Notes under the pieces: model-generated
The model's input: only the letters and a program-made list of their open reading frames with translations
Database searches by the model: none
What the model was told of the DNA's origin: nothing
In this document: piece by piece, positions 24,501-36,500 of the stretch
Numbering within the stretch: position 1 is the stretch's first letter
How the letters are laid out: the number at the start of each line of letters is the position of its first letter
Program-made: the position numbers and the translations under genes
From: Lepidostoma basale
Lineage: Eukaryota > Arthropoda > Insecta > Trichoptera > Lepidostomatidae
Direction of reading: 5' to 3'
Length of the DNA stretch: 64,000 nucleotides
NCBI GenBank assembly: GCA_022606425.2
Contig: JAHDVF020000880.1
Coordinates: forward strand, 372,001-436,000

Positions 24501-27500
24501 CCTATTAACGTGCGTATATTTTTCAGTTCAAAAGAGCGACTAATTTCATATCTGACCACGCAAAGAGTCAAAAAAGCCACTAATTTGCATCTTATCACGC
24601 CAAGCGAATATAGACTCTAAAGATCGATACTCAGGTGATACGAACATGAAGGTCTATACTCGCTCGCACTACGAAAATTTATAAATTTACAAAGTTAATT
24701 AGAGCTCGATTAATAACAAAAATATGCCTATGACGACCGGGATACTCCATTTAGTAAAGTGTATAACTTGGAAAATGATCAGCTCAGGAATAACCTCAGA
24801 AATAGTCCACACACACAACCAAAACTGCCTTTTATTTAGATAGATAGATTATTTTTACATTAATATGTATTCTACTGAATTATTATTTTTCAAGGATCTA
24901 AATCTCGCGAGTTATGCAGTCGTAGATAAATTCACGAACACGATTTTCGGATAAATTCCGATTCAATTCGCTAACGAAAGAAGGATGATGAATTAATTTA
25001 AATTTCGGCAACACGAAGAGTTAAAATGCGTGCATTAGGCGTTGTATGAATGTTGAAGATGCTAAATGAGTGTCAGAATAGTGGATACTTATTCTAATAT
25101 TGACCTGTCCGGTCTCTCCGACTTTGGCGATCAGTGTGACGTATGTTTTCTCGCTAGTGATTTCCTGGTGTGTTTGAAGTGTTTACTGGAGTGGTTTCCC
25201 ATTGGCTTCTCCGTGGCTTTTCTGTAGGGGTTATCTTACCTTAGCTGTTGGGTCTTAGTTTTGTAGTGCCGAAGATACGTCATATGTCCTCTCCTACCCT
25301 GCTTTGACCCTGATTGTAAGATCAGTGATCACATTGCCTGGGACTTACGAGATCGCGAGGACCACTCTAGGACGCCAGGGAGTCGGACTTACTGGAAGTC
25401 TTGCTGTTGTCAAGCGAGGTGGCGTTTCACGGCATTTTATAATATACTCGTATATTTCCAGCATGGGTGTCCCACCGTCCATAGTAGAAACTCCCTGATT
25501 TAGTTAGGTTAATTAGTTTGTACAATATTAGAAGAATATTTTTTTACTGTAACCGTTTATAATCGTTACAACATATTGTGGCAAATCCAAAACTGTATCA
25601 CAATTGAATAATTTCGTTTTCCGTATACAGAAAGAATTTCGGCAATTATTATAAAGATGTCGTCGGAACATTTTGAACACATCGATAGCGAAATATAAAT
25701 TTATTTATGGATTTATTTTATGAATTAAAACACTAAACAGTGGAAAAAAACACTGTTTTACTTTAAAAAAAAATCATTATTATGAAATTTTCAACAATTG
25801 AACAACTTGTGTAATTGAATAAACTGATTATTTTATGCTTTTTCTACTCTATTACTCGTATATTATGTGTCATTATAGAATTCCACAGTGTGAATGTTCA
25901 AACTTTATCAAAAACTGATGACCTTCGTGGCAGCGTGGTAAGAGCTAACACTGCCACACCCAATGTACCGGGTTTGATTCTCGCCGATGGTAGTATGATT
26001 GTCACGCTGTCGTTGATCTGGTGTAGAATTCACGTGACAATAAAATGGCGATAGGTTGGCTAACTACCACATGTCATGAGAATAAATGTAATAGCTATAT
26101 AAATAAATTGTACACAGTAATTAGGTTTAAGACAACCTGTTGTATACAAAAAAAAATATATCTGGTTTTGAATGTTTCTATTGCAACCGCAGTCTCGATG
26201 TTATCCCGATTAATACAATTTATTTTATCATCTTTGTTCCAATGACAATTTGAATAATTTCTTTAATATTATTTTAAAATTCTTGCTGGTGTTGGTTTGT
26301 TTTAAGTGCCTAATCACTGCTTATTTTAAAAAAAAACTGGATACGTGGAACATAAATTAAATAGACAATATGTGCATCATCTAAAAAGAACATTTTGTGT
26401 TCAATTATTTTTATTTTGTTATTTTATTTTATATTTTATTGTATTTTATATTATTTGTTTTAGATTTTTTTTGTGGATGTTGGACGATCAAAGTGTGCGC
26501 GGGAGATGCCTATTGGTGGCGATGAAGTTCGCAACCCATCACACCGCGTCTCCCGCGGGGCGATAAGAGAAGGATGGAGTACCGCATCGGTTAAAGTGTG
26601 ACAGTCCATTATTTCTGCCTACGCTTTCGGGGAGACGGCGCACATTGGATCCATTTGGCAAAAACAGGGACTTAGGGGTCGAACTCCGAATTTTGCCCTG
26701 ATTTTTTTAAAATTAGGTTCATTGTGTGATTCCAAACCACTTTTACATTTGAACTTTTCTTGATATAACTGCTAACTTCTAAGAAAAAAAAAATTATTGT
26801 TTTTTTGTATGAAGCACTGATTTTTTCAAATATTTCGGAATCAGGTGGATACGTCAAAACCAAACTTAGTAAGGATTATAGAAGGCATAATCTTCTATAT
26901 ACTTTTTACGACATCTACTTCATATCTCTGCCCGTTTAAAAGCAGCAGACATTATAAATTTTAATTAATTGTTACGAGTATAAAGTGATTTCGGATTTTT
27001 TGTTAGATGATAGAAAAAAAATGTAATAAAAAAAGTACAGCTCTAACGTTTTGTCGTAACATAAAGTGTGCAAAAATAATACTGATGGTATATTTAACTC
27101 AATTTCACAAAAAAACGCATCAGGGACCTTTTGCCAAATAAGTACCGATTTATTAACAATTACCACCACCACATTGCCCTGAAGATGCATACTGCAACGA
27201 TCTCCGAAACGTCGGTCGAGAAGGAGAAATCACACGGTGTTACCCAAAATCACACAAAACATACCAGTACAGTGATTTACCAATTGTTTCCCATAAGCGA
27301 ATGGCAATTTCGATTTTTAAACTCGGTATTGCATCAGTTTCCGCACGTTATTTTCGAGTGATATTTTCCGCTCCGGTCCTCGCCGCTTCCTCGGGCCGGC
27401 CTTGCGCCACATCGCTCCATTAACGAACACAAAAACGCATTACTTACATACGCACCATTTCGCAGGTATTTCGAGTATGTTCCAGCAGCGTTTTCTTTTA

Positions 27501-30500
27501 TTGACTTTATAATTGATTCGCCTTGGTTTGGTGAACTGTACCCGAGTAAAACTGGTAAAAGTTTTTTGTTTTCTTGTTACAGCGTGAACCAAATCGATGT
27601 AAACGGTATAGTTATTATACAGTGGCGGTACCCCATAGAAGCCTGGGTTGCGCAAGAAATTTTGAATCAAACCCCCAAGTTTAAGTAATCATGCCCCCGC
27701 ATAAACCAACAACCTACCAAATCACCTTCCAACAATGTTCCCATCAGACGTGAAAGGAATAGCCACAAGAGCTGAACCTCTGTAAGCCAGAAGAGGTTTT
27801 GATTCAAAATTTCTTACGCAAGCCGGGCTTCTGGGCTTCCATGGGAGTACCGCCACTGCTATTATATTGATTCTCACGACATGTGATAGGTAGCTAATCT
27901 ATCGCTATTTTATTGTCACGTGAATTCTACACGAGATCAAATACGGTGAGAATCACACTGTCATCGCCGGGAACCTTTGGTATTGCAGACATATATATTG
28001 CCACTCTGCCACGAAGGTCGTCAAATGTATTGATTACAGATTATTATTCCTTTTTTCCTTTATTATTAAAACTCCCTTTTTTAATAATTATTTTTCTGCT
28101 TCCAACAATCATATTTTCCCAGTTTGTAAATCGGAAAGAATCACTTTGGTTCGGACAGAGTTAAGAAAGTATACGTTAACGATGTGAATAGAGTACGGAG
28201 TCAAGGGAGACAGAGGAAAACGTGACATGACCAAATTAATTAAATTTTAAAGGTCGGCCATGTTAGAAGTCGGAAGAATCCATGTGCAAGTATGACTCGC
28301 TGTTTGATTGTGGATGAACTAGAGAGGTGTGTCAAGATATAGTAGTGCAGGGGTGTTTTACTCTCTGCCTACTATTACGGAGAAATGGCGTGATGGTTTA
28401 TAATTGTTAATCGAACACATTTTCATAGAGCATTGCCTGTTATCATTTTCGTGACTTATCTCTGGAGTAGACGAATTAAGTTCCATATCAATAACCCGCG
28501 TCCCTTCAACTCTCAACCCCTAGAAGGCAGACTCCTCGCTCGTGTTGAATCATACGAGTAATGTTGCTAACAAAGAAAGACGTCGACTTCGAGGCAGGCG
28601 ATAAGCGTCCAGGGAATTAAACTTGTTTGTAGATTAGAGCAGCTGATTGCCTACAGACGCGTCGCCTTATCAAGATGCCTGCGCCAGGTTATCCAAATAC
28701 CCATTAGGTACATTGTCTGCTTCATGTGTGGCGCTCTGTGGAATCTTGTTGGTTCTGTGAAATTACTAAAATTTCACTTCGTACGACTTGTCTAGCTAAT
28801 TGCTCATACTGCGTTAAAACCGAATAAAGGTCATTCGCGCTTTGAAATGCGTCATTTTTGTTTTACCGCATTATACATTTTTTTTAAGTTTCAATCCTAG
28901 GGATTGATATCCACCAAATCTAACATGTTTACTGGTTCTTGTGATGCCACTTGGGCCTTTAATGTGGTAATTTTCCTTTGCCTTCCACATTTTTGTATAG
29001 AGCATGTTATTTGAACTCAATTACTGTATGCAACTTTTTAGCTATTAATTATCATGGCATTTGACACACTGCCTTCGCCGGGAATCGAACCCGGAACCTT
29101 CGGGGTGGTAGTCAATGAACTTGCCACGAAGGTCGTGGAATGGAATGGAATGGAATGTTCAGCGAATGGAACTCCTGAAGGTGTTGTGTTATATGATAAC
29201 TCTTTGTCACACATTTTATCATTCTTGCTGCCGTGTTGTGTTCAGTGTCTAAATATCAAAGGGCACATTCATATTTGAATACGATGTTAAATCACCACCC
29301 TTCGGGAAGCGCCTTCTAATGCTGGACATCTCAATATTTACCTGTTGCACCATAATGGCGATATGCTCGATGTCATTAGTATCGATAATGGAACGTATAC
29401 AAAGAATATTGATCGGGTTGCATTTAATCTGTACAGCTAAAATACGACTCTTTTATGTTCCATAATAAAGGTACAATACAATCGACGATTCCGAGAAAGT
29501 TACTTGTTACAATGAAATTTACTTTAACCGCAATCTTATAAACTAAATTAATATCGCTTCCTCGCAATGGTTTAATAAATTGAAATATTTGTAATTAATT
29601 TACAAATTGTGTTCCAAAAAATCGCGATAATCGAAAATACCATGTCAGCTTGTCGTAACATTTGCCAGACTGGATAATTTATTACCATTTAGTTTCCACT
29701 GCTCCAAGCAATTTAGATTGTATACTCTTTTCAATATTCACTATGTGAAAACGTTTTTTAAATGTATTTTATTATTCATTTCATCATTTCCTATGGCCAT
29801 ACAACTCTTGAAGAGTTTTAGCCTCCTTGATGATTTTTCGCCAAACTCATCGATCCTGCGTCTTTTGCTCCCAGCTCCGATTCGTCCAACCTAGCCAGAT
29901 CAGCCAGAACATTGTCCATTATATAGGCGCTGTCTAGGCCTCCAGTCGGTCTAGACGCGTACATGTTCTTGATTGCTCTGGTCTCTTCGGCATACGTGCC
30001 CAATCTATGCTTGGCAACCGGCTCTCATGGTGCTCGTTATAAGGGACTGCTGGTTCATCGTACGTATCTCTTGGTTGGCCTATACCTCCAAGTTCTATTA
30101 TCCAATTATATTGTTATCCCACATATTATTTTTCAAAATTAAAAATATCAAAAAATATAAAATTTCATTTCCATTATTTACAATGAACTCGGACCAAGAT
30201 ATTTCAATAACCAACGTTATTCTGTGAAGATTTTTTTTCGCAAAAAAAAGAAAAAAAAATGAAAATAGATAATTCTTCTGTAAAGCGACTCGAACGTAAA
30301 TTTTTTTTAGTATGCTTTTTAAGAAATCCATACAAGAAGATGTTCTGAGATGAATGTATTTCTTAAAAAGCAACCAAAATCTATATACTGTGTAGCAGAT
30401 TAATTGGTTTAAAGTCCTGTACGTGGATATAGGTTTCCTGGATGCGGGTTCATGCCTTGTAATATTTTTTTTGTTATATATATTTTTTTTACATTTTTTT

Positions 30501-33500
30501 TTACAAAACAACTTTGTGTTATCTTTTTTTTTATGTGCTGGGTGAATTTATTTTATTTAAAGTTTAAACATAAAATTTGTATATTCGTGCTCAGTATTGA
30601 ATTCTAATGATTTAATTTTGTTTGCTGACGGTAATATATATTCCTTCTTTTATTAGCCTGGTATGTGACTTTTAAAGAACAGGGCAATATGAAATTAGTA
30701 AAAAGTGCTCTTATAACTATACGTCATTTTCTAGATCTCTTAACTTACTAACCATCACGCCGTCTCCCCGAGAGTGTAGGCAGAAAGAATGGACTGCCAC
30801 ACTTTAATCGATGCGGCACTCCATCCTTCTCTTTTCGCCCCCGCAAGAGACGCGGTGTGATGGGTTGCGAACCTCATCGCCACCAATAGGCATCTCCCGC
30901 GCACACTTCGATCTCCCAACGTCTACAAAATAAACCTAAAACAAATTATATAAAATACAATGATATAAAATAAAATAACAAATAAAAATAATTTAACACA
31001 TAATGTTTTTTAGATGGTGCACTTGTCGTCAGCTGGACGATCCACGATTTTTTTTGTAAACATACTACCCAAATGTATGTATTGTTAGATATATGCATCA
31101 TACAATAATCTTTCTTAATAATTTGTATTTAATTCGTCCGTTTTAATTCCTATACGTGATCGCGTCTTTCGCTAGCGATTCGCAACCATTGTAATTCGAA
31201 TGGCAGAAAAAGCGATGCTTCCACTTGTTACCCGCGATGTCTCGGGAACAATGCGCGGGCGACCTCTGCCGGGAAGAAAGGGGTCGCGGGGTGACGGTCG
31301 AGCTTTAGCGTTGGGGTTGGTTTTTATTACGTTTTTATTGTGCTGTTTTATTTTCGATCGCCGAAATCAATTTAGAGATAGAACGAAGCTGGTGACGTAC
31401 GAGCTTTGGACATTTTATACCCTTTCGGAGGTCATTAAAATTTTGTCAAGTATTTCGGAATGGTCTTTAAGTAATTTATAACGTAGAGTCACAAAGATGC
31501 CGGCTAGAATATTTAATCGTATTTCTTATAATTATATGATAAACTGCATAACATTTGTTCAATATTATAGTATCAACAATGTATTCTTATTAATATAATT
31601 AAAACATTTCTTCAATGACGTTTTGTTTTTCAAATTACGGATATCAAAATAATGCGGACTCGATTCCCGTGCTTTCGGCGCGCCGTGAATGGATGACTGA
31701 GCGCGCATGCGCAATGACTCTTTTCGACCACGCTGGTTTTGAATTTTATAACGTCGCGCGATTTTCAAATTTCGAATTCGAACATTTTATATTTTTGATT
31801 CAAATAAATCCACCATTCTTGATTCAGAAATTCTGTGAACATTGTGTTTACGTAATTTATAACCGACAATTTAACTTTTCTTTTTAAATGTTTCTTCATT
31901 TTCACTGTATTAAGCGTTATTATAATTATAGATTTATTTAGATTTTATTTCATTATATTACTGCTGGTTGACTTACTCATTATATGAATTTCCTTAACTA
32001 ACTAACTAACCAACCATCACGCCGTCTTCCCGAGAAGTAGTCAGAAATAATCGACGGCCACACTATTTTTTCCTGACACATTCATCTTGATTCTTTAACA
32101 TTCATACATCGTGTCATTCAAGCACGTCGATTTCTCTGACACCTCACGTGACCGACATTTAATAAATTAATCGGATATATATTTATAAAAAAAAAACTTA
32201 TTAATGTATTATATAAAAGGAATGTATATAAGTGTTATTTCCATTTAGAAGTTCTAAAAATTGATTTTATACCAAAATACTGACAAAAAAATATTTATAT
32301 TAAAAATATAGGATGTGATTGTACGATATTTCAATTAATGGTAGCAGTGAATTTTTCAGCGGCGATGGAGGAGGAGCAGGAGGCGGCGCTCTGCGCTGCC
32401 CCTCCCGGGCCTGGGGGAGGCGGGGGCGCCGCGGCAGTGCCGGGGGCGCTCCCCGACGGGCCGCAGTCCCGCCAGCGCCACCAGATGAAGCACCGCGAGC
32501 TCTTCCTCTCGCGCCACGTGGAAACACTGCCCGCCACACACATTCGGGGCAAGTGCTCCGTCACGCTGCTCAACGAGACAGAATCCCTCCTGAGCTATTT
32601 GAACAAAGATGTAAGGACACGTAACTTTATTAATTACATAAATAAATAAATATTTTTTAACCATATCTGCTGTGTTTTTTGGGATACTGGGAATATCCGT
32701 GTAATTTGTCTTTCTCGATCAATGTTTTGGAGATCATTGCAGTATCCATCTCCAGGGTTGTCATAATCATAAATATATCATATCAGATCAAATGGATACT
32801 CTAAAAATGGATACTGCAACAATCTCTGAAACCTCAGTCAAGATTGATAAATTTCGTGCATATACCCAAGATTCTAAAAAAACATATTGTCCCAAAGCTT
32901 TATTTCCAAGTTATTTTTTTTTAGTGGTTATTTTTGCTTTTCTACTATACTCTCGTATGTGTGCTTTTCTACTTTTCTACGCCGTCTCCCCGAAGGGGTA
33001 GGCAGAAAGAATGGACTGCCACACTTTTCTTTCCTGACATATTTCTCTCGCTTCCTCAACATTCATACATCGTGTCATGCACGCGCGTCGATTTCTCTGA
33101 CTCCTCACATAATAATTGTATGTATTTTTTTTTTGTTCTAGGACACATTTTTCTACTGCCTAGTATTTGACCCGACCCAAAAGACTTTATTAGCAGATAA
33201 GGGTGAAATCAGAGTAGGCAGCAGATATCAGACTGAATTGACAAATTTTTTGAAAGAAGGTATGTGATAATAAAATTATTTAAATACTGTATAATCAATA
33301 CTGATGTCTGTTTTCAAAAATGTTTTGTTTTATGGGAATGACATGTTTCACCTTGCTCAGTCATTATCAAATGTGCATTACATCACCTGGCTAAGACATA
33401 CATTTGATAGTGCCTTAGCAAAGCAAAATAAGTAATTTGCATAACGTAACATAAATCTATGAAACAGACATATTATTAATTAGTTAATATGGATTTCTAC

Positions 33501-36500
33501 ACACTGTTAAAGATACAATAAATTCTCTGTACATTGGAATAATAAAATTGATGAAATAATTTAGGATATCATGCTTATATTGCCAAACTCATGATATTTT
33601 TACAGGTGAAGAGGACCCCCGGAGATTAGAAACCCTGGAGACAGTGGTGTGGACCCCCGAACATGGTCTCACGGACCGGCAGATAGACCAGTTTTTAGTG
33701 GTGTCCCGCTCTGTGGGCACCTTCGCCCGCGCCCTGGACTGCAGCAGCAGTGTGAAGCAACCCTCCCTCCACATGTCGGCAGCTGCTGCTAGTAGAGACA
33801 TCACCCTGGTCAGGACATTTGATATTATTATTATTTCGTAGAATAGCTCTTTACATCACTGCTTTTTCTTCAGCCTTCTTCCCCCCACTGTTCGGTATAG
33901 GCCTCTTCCATTTTCTTCCACCTGTCCCTGTCTTGTCCCTTCCGCATCTAGATTTTTCCAGCTATCTGGGCAATATCGTCAGTCCATCTTTTAGGTTGCC
34001 TTCCGACATTCCTTTTCTTTGTCCAAGGCCTCCACTGAAGTATTCAGGATGTCCATTAGGTATTGCCCTGTCTTGCTGTTTGTCCAGCTCATTGCCACTT
34101 TAATTACATCACTACAGTGCAAGCCAAATCCATGTAAAGGGTATAGCTATAATATTGATTCTAATGACATGTGATAGATATCTAATACGTGAATTCATGT
34201 CATACGTGAATTCTACAACAGACCAATGACAGTGTGAAAATCACACTGACCTTTGGTGTGGCAGTCATAGCTGTTTCCACTCCGCCACAAAGATCGTCGA
34301 TGCTACTGACTCCAACCAAACATGTGTTTATTGCCTTAGATAATAATTTGATTTATACATACCAGACACACCCTACTTTCTTTAATATTAATGTAATAAT
34401 AATAATAAATTGGATAATTTATAGAGTACCATTTTTTATGAATTATTCATCTCAAGGGCGCTGCAGAAAATTCTCCGTTTTATGAAATAGTTAAAAAATA
34501 AACATATTTAGTATAAGGGCTGTACCCGATGCAGTCGATCAACCCTTCCTGTCAGGATGTGCCTTAATTGCCTTAGATGAAAAAAGCTACTGCTGACTGT
34601 TTTATTGATTTGAGTTTTCAATGAAAGATCAGTCTCTAGATGGAGCCAAGAAGTTTAATTGAATTTTTAGGAGAGATATCTGTGTCGGATGTAGATACTG
34701 GGGAGCGATCAATTAAGTTTTGGCGCTTCATAGAAATTCTGTTTTAATAATCTATAATCCTTCTCATTTACATAATTTAAAAAATGCAAAGACTTTCTTG
34801 TCTTTGAATTATTTTTAATTTAAGTTAAGAATATGTGATACCAGAAATTGCCGTTGCCTTGTTTACTTGGTGGTATTTGTTGAAAAGAGAAACATTTACT
34901 TTTCACTGTTTTATTTGATTGTTAAAATTGTATACATTGATAAAGGTTACTTGTAACCGAAACATGGCCGAGTTCAGATTCAATTTTAGTTTGAAATCAG
35001 TAATGTAATGAATATATTGTTTGCAGTTTCACGCTATGGACACACTGCACCGGCACGAATACTGCTTGGAGGCGTCACTGTCTTCGCTGGTGCCCCCCTC
35101 GGGCCCCGTGCTGTGCCGCGACGAGATGGAGGAGTGGAGTGCCTCGGAGGCCAACCTCTTTGAGGAAGCTCTCGACAAATACGGCAAAGATTTCAATGAC
35201 ATCCGGACAGACTTTGTATGTTTATATACCTTATAGTTTAATTACAAATAAATGTTTACATCATTTATTTCGTTAATTTAAAAAAATATGTGTTTCTGTA
35301 TATAAGTTAAGCTTATAATTTTTTTTAACTCAGGAGAAAGTACATTCCCTGGATCTTTTTGAGTGCATTATACAGTACCTGAGTCATTCACTACAAACTA
35401 TTATGTAGCTTTGGTACAGAAAATTGTTAAGAATGAAAAATATTGGGTGTTTCGGGAAGTTCAGTCTGTTTATTTGTATGAAAATCGCATTTATTTGAAA
35501 GGTAAAATAAAAAAACTTGCCAATCAAAATATTTTCCATCGTTCCACTACTTTTCCCATCTTTCTGACAATAGATGAATCCATCGTCGAAAAAACGCCTC
35601 GTCTTTTGAGGTAATTCAGGCATTCCCAATTCTTGACATCTGGGTATGAATGGAAGTGCTGCTCTTTTAAGGCATGCGTCATGAATCTGAACAAGTGGTA
35701 GTCCAATGGTGCCACGTCTGGTGAATAAGGCGGGTGTGTTATAATCTCCCAACCCACATTTTGTATATAGTTTTTGATTTGGATGTAAGCTCGAGCATTG
35801 TCGTGTTGAGGAATCAGCTTGCTGTGTTCCTGTTGCTCCATTCCGGTCGTTTTTAGGCAGTGTCGCTTTAATTACATTAGTTGTCGATAGACTTCCCCCG
35901 ACACCGTTTCACTTGGTTTGAGGAGTTAATTTTTCGGTCAAACTTTTTCGGTCTTCCAGGGCGATCTTTGTCGTCAACGCTTAAATCACCAGCATTGAAG
36001 CATATTTACCATTCTCTGCATGATTTATCTGATGGAGCATGATCGTCGTAAACTTCCACAAGCATTTTATGCGCCTCAGTTCCACTCTTCTTCAAATTAA
36101 ACCAGAACCGCAGAACTTCCTGAAAATGCTTCTTATTTACCACGAAAGTTGACATTTGAAGGAGCGATAAAAAATATTTTGTGAGAATGACAAACATGTG
36201 CGAACTGAACTTAATTGACAAATGCTCTGGCTTACTAAAAAAAAAAAGAATGGCCCCCAGATTTGAAGGCTTAGCTCTCTGTTGTTAAAAACGGACTGAA
36301 CTTTCCAAAACACTTACTACAATAAAATGTTTTAATACATTTGGAATTGGAATGTGTAATTGAATATAAAAATTTTGATGATTTGTTCCTATTATTAAAT
36401 TCTAGAAGAAAAAATATATATAACTATTGCAGTTGGAGACGATGAATTCTGGAGGCTGTAGGGCCATTGAAGAAGAAGAATTTAATTATAAAATGTTTTT

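Larger units (their letters stand above)
22849..24506. mobile_element. hAT-like element with internal tandem array
   Basis: The ends are inverted: TAGGGATGGGCAA at the left and its reverse complement TTGCCCATCCCTA at the right. Subterminal repeats of GAGTCG/GAGCGG and TCAGTAAAGTGAGCCG follow on both sides. TAGNG ends suggest hAT, but no 8-bp duplication is visible. The inside holds a LINE fragment (23100-23475) and a tandem array (23781-24245). No transposase. Confidence 0.55.
21083..24850. mobile_element. Composite repeat block bounded by ACTAGCTGACCCGG and TTTATTTAGATAGAT
   Basis: The left end (ACTAGCTGACCCGGCAACGC) is a terminal string I associate with abundant unclassified arthropod repeats. 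The right end (about 24780-24850: ATAACCTCAGAAATAGTCC..CTTTTATTTAGATAGATAG) resembles their usual other end. Between them lie a 268-bp tandem duplication and a hAT-like element with its own inserts. Treating it as one host element invaded by others is inference. Confidence 0.35.

Noticed and set aside
25304..25498. Open frame as an exon
   Set aside because: No conserved motif, no convincing splice signals, and no link with the MTA phase chain.
31200..31481. MTA 5' exon or separate gene
   Set aside because: The reading shows no BAH motifs and the phase and splice sites do not fit the exon at 32360.
32300..32664. Long open frames in the other frames and strand over the MTA exon
   Set aside because: They are shadows of a GC-rich exon; the frame with HRELFLSR and [12 protein letters not shown] is the conserved one.
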